Assembly: GCA_034716535.1 (NCBI GenBank) | Contig: JAYEJW010000243.1 | Coordinates: 7,797 to 71,796, forward strand | Source of the DNA: JAYEJW01 sp034716535 | Lineage (GTDB): Bacteria; Pseudomonadota; Gammaproteobacteria; Chromatiales; Chromatiaceae | Length of the DNA: 64,000 nt | Direction of reading: 5' to 3' | In this document: positions 1 to 8,008 of the stretch, piece after piece | How the letters are laid out: each line of letters opens with the position of its first letter | Position numbering within the stretch: position 1 is the stretch's first letter | The notes under the pieces: model-generated | Databases searched by the model: none | Seen by the model: the letters and a program-made list of their open reading frames with translations, nothing else | Told to the model about the DNA's origin: nothing | Translations under genes and position numbers: made by a program

Positions 1-1274
1 CCGCTGGCAAACAGATAGCTTCGTTCCAGGACATTCTCCAGTTCCCGTACATTCCCCGGCCAGTCGTGGGCGCACAATTGCTGCATGACATTAGGGCTCA
101 CCGCGACAACCGGTTTTCCATACCGCATCCGCAGTTTCCCAAGGATGTGCTCTACCAACCGCGGAATGGCCCCAGGGCTCTCGCGCAACGGTGGGATATG
201 AAGGTTGACGACATTGATACGAAACAAGAGGTCATTCCGGAACTCACCTCGCCGCACCGCTTCGCAAAGCGACTTATTGGTAGCAGCGATGATGCGGGCA
301 TTCGTTCGCAACACTTGGGTTCCACCGACGCGCTCGTATTTGCCTTCTTGCAGCACGCGTAGCAGGCGCCCTTGGGCCGATGGGGTGAGCGAGTCGATCT
401 CATCGAGAAAGAGCGTGCCGTCTTGCGCACGCTCAAAATAACCTGCGCGCCTTTGAAAGGCGCCGGTGAAGGCCCCTTTCTCGTGACCGAACAAGGTACT
501 GTCCACCAACTCCTCGGGAATGGCCCCACAGTTGACTGCGACGAAATCTTCCTCGGCGCGACCACTGAGAGCGTGCAGCCGTCTGGCTACCAGCTCTTTG
601 CCGACACCTGTCTCACCGGTGACGAGCACGGTGGCGGGCGTAGGAGCAACGATATCGATGGCAACCAGGAGGCGCTTGATAGCCGCCGAACAAGCCACGA
701 GCTGAGGCAATTGCTCATGCGTACCCTGCCCCCCAGGAGCACCCCTGAATCCGGATTCGGAGATATCGCAGTATTCGACACCCGGGCGATTGCGTGCGGT
801 ATCCCGGTCCAGGTAGATCGCCAGCTCGCAGTGCCGGGCAATCCCCTTGCAGTGTCTGTTGATCGCGACCTTGGCGTAACCGAAATTGCGAGCCGCGATG
901 TTACCGAGTATTTTGAAGCCGATTTCGCACAGGCCGGAGTCGAGCAGTTCCTGGTAGTCGGTCAGGGGACACTCGGTGTTCACCAGTCGCACCGCGCCAT
1001 TCCCTGCGGACAGGACGCCGGATTTCGCACAGCCACCACAAGCGACCCGATCGATCAGGCGAGCATATTCCTTCACCGTCATGGGCCGGTCGAGCAAGTC
1101 GGCATCAATACGATATGTTGCTTCCAAGCAGGCGCTGGCGTTCTGATCTAGTTGTGACCATTCCGCCGGCCGCCTCCCTTTGCGAACCTTGGTGCAGGCA
1201 TCCAACAACCCGATTACCATCTCGCGTGACGGCGCTTGGCTACGCCGCGGACGCAGTTCCGTTATGGTATCCAT
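1..1274 (-). CDS. Sigma-54-dependent transcriptional activator with metOD1-like N-terminal sensor (3' end cut by window)
   Basis: Bacterial enhancer-binding protein that remodels sigma-54 RNA polymerase. Translating the minus strand from the ATG at 1274 gives 424 residues with no stop before the window edge. The AAA+ domain is complete to past the sensor II region: Walker A GETGVGKE near residue 220, the sigma-54 contact loop GAFTGA at 267-272, Walker B LFLDE at 288-292. The C-terminal HTH is outside the window. The first 190 residues are not a receiver domain. Residues 101-156 (CPLTDYQEL, IAARNFGYAKV, C142, C149) resemble the metOD1 output domain as I remember it, and CGGC at 79-82 adds further cysteines. 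It lies 310 bp downstream of the chaperone gene of the molybdoenzyme operon and is the obvious candidate to act on the -24/-12 promoter at 7552-7566. The sensor-domain name is less sure than the AAA+ call. Confidence 0.93.
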   Translation of the reverse strand, partial: MDTITELRPRRSQAPSREMVIGLLDACTKVRKGRRPAEWSQLDQNASACLEATYRIDADLLDRPMTVKEYARLIDRVACGGCAKSGVLSAGNGAVRLVNTECPLTDYQELLDSGLCEIGFKILGNIAARNFGYAKVAINRHCKGIARHCELAIYLDRDTARNRPGVEYCDISESGFRGAPGGQGTHEQLPQLVACSAAIKRLLVAIDIVAPTPATVLVTGETGVGKELVARRLHALSGRAEEDFVAVNCGAIPEELVDSTLFGHEKGAFTGAFQRRAGYFERAQDGTLFLDEIDSLTPSAQGRLLRVLQEGKYERVGGTQVLRTNARIIAATNKSLCEAVRRGEFRNDLLFRINVVNLHIPPLRESPGAIPRLVEHILGKLRMRYGKPVVAVSPNVMQQLCAHDWPGNVRELENVLERSYLFAS

Positions 1275-1584
1275 GATCCTCCCCTTGACAGGATCTGGCT
1301 GGCACTAGCTGGCGCGCCTGACACGCGGCTGCGAGCAGCCTGTTGTATTATAAAATTATTATATTTAGATTTAGAAAAACCCCCGTACTCTTGTCTTTTT
1401 TTCTAAGCGTACGCTCGGCGGGTGTTCCCAATGGGGAGTATCGAACAACTATCTGAGTGAATCAAGCAGGTATTTCTTGGCGTTGGTGGTACGAACGTAC
1501 AGGTTGTCGTAAGAACAGACCTTGGCGGTGATCAATCCGGCTGGTAGCCGAAGCCGAAAGCCACCGGCTTGGCCGGTGAAGTAT
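1275..1584. other. Intergenic region between chaperone gene and activator gene
   Basis: No confident gene. A 7-bp stem with a 3-nt loop (CACCGGC at 1562-1568, GCCGGTG at 1572-1578) sits just after the chaperone stop on the minus strand and may weakly end or stabilise the operon transcript, though no T tract follows. On the minus strand, an open frame without its own start runs from inside the chaperone gene to a TAG near 1458 and reads plausibly as protein (contains TAKVCSYDNLYVRTT). It could be a gene fragment. Positions 1345-1380 are very AT-rich and contain TATAAT-like words on the minus strand, so the activator's own promoter probably lies there. Confidence 0.5.
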
Positions 1585-2301
1585 TCACGACACCGCATCC
1601 GCCGGAGGCGTTTCCTCGAGGCTGCCGTTCAGGTAGTCGAGCTCCAGGGGCGCTATCTGCGTCAACAGCTTGCCCAGCCAGATGTAGAATGGAGTCGGGC
1701 AGCTTGCCTCCAGCCGAGCGCCGAACGCCGGTAGCCACCCGACGAGGTGGCGCTCTAGAAAGTCTCGCTGGGCGAGGAGGTAGCCGTGCAGAAGCTCTCC
1801 TTCCTGCTCGTCCCGGGCCTGTGCCTCCTTGAACGCAAGGAAGTGGAGAAACTGCAACTCCACACAGAGGTGGTCCGGGAGCTCCCGCTTGCCCTCCTCC
1901 GGGTTCACCTTCAGGCCAAAGTGTTTGTAAAACTCGCTTAGCCGGATCATGTGCCCTGTTCTCTCGACGCCCTTCAGATAGATGCCTTCATAGGGAGGGC
2001 AGGGAGGCTCCGGGGCACCGACATCGAAGGTTCCCGTATAGGCCGCCTGAAAATCCTCGATTCGAACCTTCTCCAGGTCGCGCTGAACCTTGTCCTTGTG
2101 ACCCGCCTGTTCGTCCACCAGGCTCTGGAGGTGCGGGAGCAGGGACAGTTTGTCCCAGAGCTCTGACAGGAAATCCCCGTTCTGATACCGTGCAAAAAGC
2201 TCAGGTGTCGGATACCTGAATGATTGAGACAACAAGCTGTAAACCGCACTCCTGACGGTTGGGTCGGCAGTCATCATGGGTGATGTTGGCAGGTCACTCA
2301 T
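1585..2301 (-). CDS. TorD/DmsD-family molybdoenzyme maturation chaperone (operon D gene)
   Basis: Cytoplasmic chaperone of 238 residues that would bind the alpha-subunit apoprotein and its Tat signal until cofactor insertion is complete. The all-helical sequence with SLLSQSFRYPTPEL near the N-terminus, the E-P-P-C-P-P-Y-E-G-Y/I stretch around residues 97-107 and the later LPDHLCVELQFLHFL helix are typical of the TorD/NarJ-like family. It is the last gene of the alpha-beta-gamma-chaperone operon, the same ABCD order as in ethylbenzene dehydrogenase operons. Chlorate and selenate reductase operons usually place the chaperone before gamma. The product does not stay in the mature enzyme. The family call is firm, the exact cognate substrate is not. 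Confidence 0.9.
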   Translation of the reverse strand: MSDLPTSPMMTADPTVRSAVYSLLSQSFRYPTPELFARYQNGDFLSELWDKLSLLPHLQSLVDEQAGHKDKVQRDLEKVRIEDFQAAYTGTFDVGAPEPPCPPYEGIYLKGVERTGHMIRLSEFYKHFGLKVNPEEGKRELPDHLCVELQFLHFLAFKEAQARDEQEGELLHGYLLAQRDFLERHLVGWLPAFGARLEASCPTPFYIWLGKLLTQIAPLELDYLNGSLEETPPADAVS

Positions 2302-2340
2302 TTTTATTCCTCTTTCCGTCTGACTTCAGGTTGAGTATAA

Positions 2341-2367
2341 GCGTCCGGCTGGCTTGCAGCCGGACGC
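2341..2367 (-). repeat. Strong intercistronic hairpin between gamma and chaperone genes
   Basis: A perfect 11-bp inverted repeat, GCGTCCGGCTG at 2341-2351 and CAGCCGGACGC at 2357-2367 with a 5-nt loop, lies between the gamma stop (2408) and the chaperone start (2301). There is no T tract. It may protect the 3' end of a processed alpha-beta-gamma mRNA or partly stop transcription so that less chaperone than enzyme is made. Confidence 0.75.
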
Positions 2368-2407
2368 TCTCGTACCTGCGATAACGTGCCAGGCAGTCAG
2401 TCCTGGG

Positions 2408-3328
2408 TCATGGTGCAATGATCAGGGTGCCGAACAATCCGATGAACTTACTGCCGTTTCGCTCGTCCCTGTCACCGTCCCAGTTTGCCCAAACCGTTGC
2501 ATAGGTTCCACCCGCCTCAAGAGTGACCATGTATCCGCCAGGCCCGACGTCGGTGGCGTCGGGGTGAGCCGGGTCAGGGTTAGGCGGGCCAACCATGGCC
2601 CGCCCCATGATCACCGTCCACCGGTCGTTGCTCCACTCCTGGGCGGCATGAAACAGGGTCGGGTCATCGGTTTCATCGGTTTCCAGGGTGGTGCCTGCGC
2701 CATTGGTGACGATGTTCTCGACCTCGACCTTATCAGGCCGCCAGAAATGGAGATTCACTGGGCAGCACCTGGCAAAATCGAAGCCTGGCTCGCCGGGCAG
2801 AAGACCATGCTCATCACGCCCATCGCAGCGCATCCCCATGTGGATCATGGGCTCACTCGTCTCACCGGGGACACAGCCTGGATAGTCGGATTCCGGGTAG
2901 GGAATCATGAGCGCGAGGGCATCGAAGAAACGCGGCACATCCCTCGCGTTCTCGTCGAACGTCTCATCCTCAAATTCCACCCGGAAGAGTATCTCCCCGC
3001 CGTCGTGAATCGATTTGATGGACAGGTGCCGTACCGCTTCAGGATTTACCTTGGCCCAGTCATCGAACGAGTCCTTGGCATTCGCGCTGGCGAAAACAAT
3101 ATACTCCAGCGGCACGTCGGTCGCCGTCGCCGATGTCCAATCCGGGTGTGACGGGTTATTCGCCGGCCCAGTGGGATCGGCAAAAGTAAAGCTCCCCACA
3201 CGCACGGCGTTGACCTGATAGGTATCCGTATCGGTCGGGAAACCACTGCCTGTCGTAGGTATGAGCAGGGCTGGGAGGACCAGGCTCAGTGTCAGCGCCT
3301 TTGCGATCTTCATAGAGACTCTTTTCAT
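2408..3328 (-). CDS. Heme-b-binding gamma subunit of a type II DMSO reductase family enzyme (EbdC/DdhC/SerC/ClrC-like)
   Basis: Periplasmic cytochrome b subunit of 306 residues that would pass electrons between the beta subunit and a soluble cytochrome c. Residues 1-29 form a Sec-type signal peptide. The rest fits the ethylbenzene dehydrogenase-like heme domain: ALALMIPYPE, then EPMIHMGM (candidate heme Met at 164 or 166), PVNLHFWRPDK, GAGTT, and a C-terminal NGSKFIG where Lys294 is the expected second ligand. Heme ligation by Met and Lys is known for EbdC. An extra cysteine-bearing loop (C168, C188, C189) sits between the Met and PVNLHFW, which I do not associate with the usual family pattern. 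The start at 3328 has GGAGG eight bases upstream. The gene begins 14 bp after beta. Confidence 0.9.
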   Translation of the reverse strand: MKRVSMKIAKALTLSLVLPALLIPTTGSGFPTDTDTYQVNAVRVGSFTFADPTGPANNPSHPDWTSATATDVPLEYIVFASANAKDSFDDWAKVNPEAVRHLSIKSIHDGGEILFRVEFEDETFDENARDVPRFFDALALMIPYPESDYPGCVPGETSEPMIHMGMRCDGRDEHGLLPGEPGFDFARCCPVNLHFWRPDKVEVENIVTNGAGTTLETDETDDPTLFHAAQEWSNDRWTVIMGRAMVGPPNPDPAHPDATDVGPGGYMVTLEAGGTYATVWANWDGDRDERNGSKFIGLFGTLIIAP

Positions 3329-3342
3329 GGTTTACCCCTCCG

Positions 3343-4551
3343 TTATCCCAAGTACAGTTGCAGCCGATCGGACTCTTCGCGTGCCACGAGGATGTCTACC
3401 AGCGCGGATGATCCGCCGTTCGCCACCTTGGCCCGCTCAGTCTCCAAGATCCTGAAGATCTCTTTGATCCTCCTCATGCGTTGGCGAAGTGTCTGGTTCG
3501 CGTCGTCGCCGAACATTTTCGCCAGCAACTTGATCGGAATACGCTGGCTATTGGGTACCAGCCGGCCATTTCGCCGAAACCCGGGTGGGCTCAGCGGTGG
3601 GATGTAGAAGAGGTTCGGCGCCGTGCCGAACTCGGGGTGCAAGCGCAGCGCGACCCCCCAAACGTCGACCAGTTGGTTGACGTTTTTCGCCAGGTTCTCC
3701 GCCGCGTTCGGGCCCAGGTCGGGATCGTAGAACCCCGCGAAGCGGATGCGGCCGACGCACTGGTTAAAGCAGAAGTTTTCCCGCGGTGGTTGGAGGTTGT
3801 CGGGACCCGTATCCTGCTCGATCCTCGGGTAGCAGAAGATACACTTCTGCGACTTCTTCTTGGCCGCATTGTAGTAAACCTTCTTATACGGGCAGGCCGC
3901 GACGCAGCGGCGGTAACCTTCGCAGCGGTCCTGGTCGATCAGGACGACTCCATCCTCTTCCCGCTTGTATATCGCGTTCTTGGGGCATGCGGCCAAGCAC
4001 GCGGGTTTGGTGCAGTGGTTGCAGAGTCGAGGCAGGTAGAAGTAGTGGGTATTGGGGTACTTGCCGGCCCCGACATCTTCATCCCAGTTACTCGAATAGG
4101 CATCGGGGCCGTCGGGCGACGGAATCGGAACCATCTGGCTCTCTGTCGCCGCGAAGGTATCACCGACCGGAAATGTCCCAGGGGGCTCATCCACAGCGGA
4201 GCTTCCAAGCACCTCATCATAATTGTATTCCCAGGGAGCGCCATAATCCTCAACGATGCCGGGGAGTGGGCCGAGCGGATCGACCCTCCAATCGTCGGGG
4301 TCTGTGGGGTTTGTGAACCCCCCGCCCAGTTCAGGAGTAAATACGCCTCTGGGATAGCCCCTGCCGGGCATGGTTTCGACATTGTTCCAGTACTGATACA
4401 ACAGCCCTTCGGGGTTGTCGGGGAGGTTCTCCAGCGGAATATCGATTCTGCCGTCCGTCCACTGGGTCTTGCATGCCATGGTGCAGGTATGACACCCAAT
4501 GCACTTGTTGAGGTCGAATACCATTCGAACCTGTTTTTCAATTGTGGCCAT
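3343..4551 (-). CDS. Iron-sulfur beta subunit of a type II DMSO reductase family enzyme (NarH/EbdB/SerB-like)
   Basis: Electron-transfer subunit of 402 residues with four cysteine groups: C17-C20-C23-C27, C177-C180-C185-C189, C210-Y213-C216-C220, and C237-C240-C261-C265. By analogy with NarH it would carry four clusters. In the third group the second cysteine is replaced by Tyr213, at the place where NarH has Trp, so that cluster is predicted to be [3Fe-4S]. Residues about 32-170 between the first and second cysteine groups are long and rich in Pro, Asp and Gly, and make the protein longer than the roughly 330-350 residues I recall for SerB, ClrB and EbdB. There is no signal peptide, as expected for a subunit carried out by the Tat signal of alpha. 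Start has GGAGA just upstream. Confidence 0.93.
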   Translation of the reverse strand: MATIEKQVRMVFDLNKCIGCHTCTMACKTQWTDGRIDIPLENLPDNPEGLLYQYWNNVETMPGRGYPRGVFTPELGGGFTNPTDPDDWRVDPLGPLPGIVEDYGAPWEYNYDEVLGSSAVDEPPGTFPVGDTFAATESQMVPIPSPDGPDAYSSNWDEDVGAGKYPNTHYFYLPRLCNHCTKPACLAACPKNAIYKREEDGVVLIDQDRCEGYRRCVAACPYKKVYYNAAKKKSQKCIFCYPRIEQDTGPDNLQPPRENFCFNQCVGRIRFAGFYDPDLGPNAAENLAKNVNQLVDVWGVALRLHPEFGTAPNLFYIPPLSPPGFRRNGRLVPNSQRIPIKLLAKMFGDDANQTLRQRMRRIKEIFRILETERAKVANGGSSALVDILVAREESDRLQLYLG

Positions 4552-4614
4552 ATCGTTCTCCTAGCTCTTTAACATTTGGTTGAACCGAGATGTTGACTCG
4601 CTAAGGCCTTATGC

Positions 4615-7497
4615 TTAAACCTTGCGGACGTCCACCCGAGTATCCTTCTGGTTTCCCGTAGGACCCCAGTAGTTCAACCGGAATGTGAGCTGTCCGTACT
4701 TACCGGCGAGCTGGGTCGGGTTGATGCGGACATGGGTCGGCGCCTGCCATCCCGTATTGGACTGGTAGCGCTCCCAGCCGTGGTACATCAACGCCATCCC
4801 CTCCGGTACTCGTGGCGCAATATTCAGATGCACCTGGACGGCTCCATGATCATTGAAGACCTCGACGAGCTCGTTGTCCCGCATGCCGCGGCGTTCCGCT
4901 TCCTTGGGGTTCAGATAGACCACTGTCCGGCCGCGTTGCAGTCTTAGCTGGAACTTGGCATCGCGCCAGGTGGAATGGATGGACCAGCGGCCGTGCGGCG
5001 TACTCCAGCGCAGCGGATAGGGGTCGGCATCCACCGTACCCTTGTACGTCGGCAATTCCTCGCCAAACTCATTCAGATACCAATCGTGATCGATGTAGAA
5101 CTGCTGGCGGCCAGTCATGGTCCCTATGGGCTCGAGCTCGTCAAACATTCTCCCGTGGGTGTGATAGGCCACGCCCTCCTGCAGGCTGGTGGTCCAGGCC
5201 TCGCTGGTCGCTCCGAAACGGTAGGGTTGCTTAATGATTGAACCTGCGGGTTGCGCATTCAGGTGGGCGTCATCCACGAACCTGTGCTCTCCGTCGAGGG
5301 TCATTGCAATACCGCCTTCGGAACCATTGGTCTCGACGGCATTGTCCAGGATGAACTGGCACGCATCCTTGTCGTCTCCAACATCGCCCCCCTCGACGTT
5401 CAAGGTATCGAAGTCGTCCAGGAGGCTGCTGAAATCCCTCGTAATGGTTGTGCCGTTCGGCACCTGGTCGTCAAACACGAACCCGGTGGCCGCGAGCGCA
5501 TCGGCCAGGGAGCGCCAGATCTGCCAGTCGCTTCTGCTCTCGTGCAGGGTGTCGATGACGGGCGTGAACGGAATGGCGTAGGTGTGCAGGTCCGTGGTGT
5601 TGAGGTCCCACTTTTCCATCATGCTGGCCGCAGGGAGCACAATATCGGCAAAGGTCGCCGTGGTATCCATGCGCAGATTGACGTCAACGATCAGATCAAT
5701 CTTCGGCAGGAGGTTGTTTACCAGATCATTCCAACCCTTGGCCTGATTGATATAGTTGGCGCCCCAGACGAACAGGACCTTGGGCACTCTGCCGTTGTTG
5801 AGGGTGCCTTCGGGCCACAGCGGCATCCAGCCCTTGCCGACACTCTCTTTGATGTACTCATTGATGGATCGCGGATAGAGATTGTCGACATCGGATTCGG
5901 CCTCGCCGTGGACATAGGTCCACAGGGTCGTGTTCTGGAAGCGCTGGGCAGGACGGCCATGGGGGAAGGCGAGGTGGAACCACGCCTCCTCCGGCCAGAT
6001 CTTCTCCTGGCCGACATAGTGGTCGAAACCGGTACCCGGCTTGCCGACGTTCCCGGTCAGGGCCAGCAGGAGGATCTGGGCGCGGTTGGTAAGGTCGTTG
6101 TGGAAATAGTGGTTCGTCCCTGCGCCTTCGATGATCCGGGCCGCCTCTGCTGTTGCAAACTCTTCCGCCATCTGGACGATCAGTTGCGCGTCCAGATTCG
6201 TGATGCTGGCGACTTCGCTAATCGTAAAGGGTGCCAGTTTCTCGACGAGCCGTGAGAAGACGGTGGTGACCTCTGTACTCGTGGGCATGTCGTTGCCGGG
6301 CCAAACGGTGAAGGTCCCTTCCAGTGCCGGATCGATTGCTCCCAGAGCCAGGGTTTGGTTGGGACTTCCCAGGGTTCCGGGGGCCTCCACTGGCCCGCCC
6401 GTGTTGATGTCCCACAGGTAGTAGGTATTAAACCCGACTGGATTCACAGGACTGCCATCCGCGTTCAGTCGGTCATCCTTGCGCAGGAACTTCCCGGTAT
6501 CGGTTCGGACCAGGAAGGGCATGTCGGTGAAGTGCTTTATGTAGTCGATATCATGCAGGCCGTTGTCGATGGCGTATTTGGCCATGCCGAGGCACAGGGC
6601 GGCGTCCGTGCCCGGCGCGATGGGCGCAAAGATATCGGCGTGGATCGCGGTCGGGTTATAGTCCGGGAAGACCGCGATGCTGCGGGTCCCTCGCATGCGT
6701 CCCTCGGTGTAGTAGTGGGCATCGGGGATACGGGTCTCGAGCAGGTTTGCCCCCATCAGCATGATCAAGGTCGAGTTCACCCAGTCTGCGGACTCGCAGG
6801 CATCGGTCTGAATCGCCCAGGTCTGCGGTTGGCCCGGAGGCAGGTCGCAGTACCAGTCATAGAAACTACAGGCCACGCCGCCGATCAGGTTGGCCAACCG
6901 AAAACCGCCTGCCACGGTAATATGGTGCTTGGCAGGGATGGCGGCAAAGAAGGTGACAGCATCCGGGCTGTAAGGCATCTCAGAACCGGCATTGTCCATC
7001 CATGGCGTGTCAATGGTATCTACTATCTTATTGGCGATATGGCTGAGGGCCTCTTCCCAGGTCACTCTTACCCACTTCCCTTCACCGCGCGCCGTGCCCG
7101 GTTGTCGCATCAGGGGATACTTGGTCCGCTGGGGCCCGTACACGTATTCCTTGTGGTTTGCGCCCTTCTGACAGCCCCTTGGGTTGTAGACGGGCAGCAC
7201 ATTGTTGATCTCCGGATAATCCGCAAACTGCTCCTCCTTGAAGACGACATTGTTCTTGACGTACGCCTTCCAGGTACAGGAACCGGTGCAGTTTACCGAG
7301 TGCGCCATACGGCCGAAGTAGTCAAAGGTCCATTGCTCCCGGTAGAAGTCCTCCCAACTCCTATAGGGATAAGCCCCCATCGGGTCCAAGACGGGGAGCA
7401 AGAGATCGAGTGCCAAGAGATCTTTGGCAGCGAGGACCCCTGCTGCAGCCGCTGCGGTCTGCAAAAATTGACGTCGGGTAATTTCTTTCATAGCCAT
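4615..7497 (-). CDS. Molybdopterin catalytic alpha subunit, type II DMSO reductase family, Tat-exported
   Basis: Catalytic subunit of 960 residues carrying bis-MGD molybdenum and one [4Fe-4S] cluster. The N-terminus has a twin-arginine signal (TRRQFLQ then an Ala-rich stretch). The FS0 ligands are His66, Cys70, Cys74 and Cys109, the His-Cys3 pattern of NarG-type enzymes. FYDWYCDLPPGQPQTW around 212-227 holds the aspartate that ligates Mo in this family (Asp214 or Asp218). Family members include nitrate, selenate, chlorate and perchlorate reductases, dimethyl sulfide, ethylbenzene and steroid C25 dehydrogenases. With a heme-b gamma subunit and no membrane anchor it is probably soluble in the periplasm and linked to cytochrome c. 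Gene order A-B-C-D favours an oxidative dehydrogenase, but the substrate cannot be read from sequence. Start chosen at 7497 with GGAGGAGA upstream. Confidence 0.95.
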   Translation of the reverse strand: MAMKEITRRQFLQTAAAAAGVLAAKDLLALDLLLPVLDPMGAYPYRSWEDFYREQWTFDYFGRMAHSVNCTGSCTWKAYVKNNVVFKEEQFADYPEINNVLPVYNPRGCQKGANHKEYVYGPQRTKYPLMRQPGTARGEGKWVRVTWEEALSHIANKIVDTIDTPWMDNAGSEMPYSPDAVTFFAAIPAKHHITVAGGFRLANLIGGVACSFYDWYCDLPPGQPQTWAIQTDACESADWVNSTLIMLMGANLLETRIPDAHYYTEGRMRGTRSIAVFPDYNPTAIHADIFAPIAPGTDAALCLGMAKYAIDNGLHDIDYIKHFTDMPFLVRTDTGKFLRKDDRLNADGSPVNPVGFNTYYLWDINTGGPVEAPGTLGSPNQTLALGAIDPALEGTFTVWPGNDMPTSTEVTTVFSRLVEKLAPFTISEVASITNLDAQLIVQMAEEFATAEAARIIEGAGTNHYFHNDLTNRAQILLLALTGNVGKPGTGFDHYVGQEKIWPEEAWFHLAFPHGRPAQRFQNTTLWTYVHGEAESDVDNLYPRSINEYIKESVGKGWMPLWPEGTLNNGRVPKVLFVWGANYINQAKGWNDLVNNLLPKIDLIVDVNLRMDTTATFADIVLPAASMMEKWDLNTTDLHTYAIPFTPVIDTLHESRSDWQIWRSLADALAATGFVFDDQVPNGTTITRDFSSLLDDFDTLNVEGGDVGDDKDACQFILDNAVETNGSEGGIAMTLDGEHRFVDDAHLNAQPAGSIIKQPYRFGATSEAWTTSLQEGVAYHTHGRMFDELEPIGTMTGRQQFYIDHDWYLNEFGEELPTYKGTVDADPYPLRWSTPHGRWSIHSTWRDAKFQLRLQRGRTVVYLNPKEAERRGMRDNELVEVFNDHGAVQVHLNIAPRVPEGMALMYHGWERYQSNTGWQAPTHVRINPTQLAGKYGQLTFRLNYWGPTGNQKDTRVDVRKV

Positions 7498-7517
7498 GTC
7501 GTCTCCTCCTCGTTGTC

Positions 7518-7534
7518 AGGGCTTCGCGAGCCCT
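7518..7534 (-). repeat. Hairpin in the 5' leader of the molybdoenzyme operon
   Basis: Inverted repeat AGGGCT (7518-7523) and AGCCCT (7529-7534) with loop TCGCG. If transcription starts about 12 bp downstream of the -12 element, near 7540, the stem would be at the very 5' end of the mRNA and could stabilise it. Confidence 0.55.
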
Positions 7535-7551
7535 TTCTCAAGAAAGTGCCC

Positions 7552-7566
7552 GCAATTCCCGCGCCA
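7552..7566 (-). promoter_or_regulatory. Sigma-54 (-24/-12) promoter of the molybdoenzyme operon
   Basis: On the minus strand the sequence reads TGGCGCGGGAATTGC, matching the sigma-54 consensus TGGCAC-N5-TTGC at all but one of the core bases and with the exact GG-to-GC spacing. The predicted start near 7540 leaves a leader of about 43 nt before the alpha ATG at 7497. A sigma-54 activator is encoded just behind the operon, which makes the site functionally coherent. Confidence 0.85.
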
Positions 7567-7702
7567 TGAACGAATTACCTAAGATTGTTAATGAGTTACG
7601 CTTGGCTCAAGCGGGTGAAACTCCACCGCACTGAAGTTTCGTGTGTCGGCCGCAAACTATCGTCAAAGCCAAAACGTACTAATAATGAAGGAGTTGCCTC
7701 GT

Positions 7703-7737
7703 TGAAACGGGGTTTCACAAGGGAAATGGGGTTTCCC
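7703..7737. promoter_or_regulatory. Two tandem palindromic sites, candidate enhancer (UAS) for the sigma-54 activator
   Basis: TGAAACGGGGTTTCA (7703-7717) and GGGAAATGGGGTTTCCC (7721-7737) share the 13-bp core GAAAYGGGGTTTC with one difference, and their cores are 19 bp apart. They lie about 140-185 bp upstream of the -24/-12 promoter, the usual range for enhancer-binding protein sites. A looser GAAACT...AGTTTC pair at 7617-7640 may be a third half-matched site. The remaining sequence from 7567 to about 7950 shows no convincing gene. Confidence 0.7.
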
Positions 7738-7954
7738 GGCCAAGCTAGCCGTCTCACCGAAACGTGGGCAGATTTGACTCTTGTCAAAGCGTCCCCCCGG
7801 CCTACCGTCAGGCCAAGATGAAACGCATGGGTACGGGGCCGGAGCTGGGCCGTTCGCAGAAGTGTTTCTTAAACCCGCTGCCAGCCCTGCGGCGGCATCA
7901 GGATTTGGGGGGTGGGTGGGTTTCCAGCAAATGCCCCGGGAATCTTGTGGCTCA

Positions 7955-7989
7955 AAAAAAGAAAGCCCGCCGATTGGCGGGCTTTTTTC
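7955..7989. terminator. Bidirectional rho-independent terminator
   Basis: Perfect 8-bp stem AGCCCGCC (7964-7971) and GGCGGGCT (7976-7983) with a 4-nt loop, followed by T6 on the plus strand and flanked by an A-rich run that gives a T tract on the minus strand. It ends the minus-strand SCP2-like gene that stops at 8009. Confidence 0.88.
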
Positions 7990-8008
7990 TGCCGGACGGA
8001 ATCGTCGC

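Noticed and set aside
3481..4572. 363-residue plus-strand open frame
   Set aside because: Shadow of the iron-sulfur beta subunit gene.
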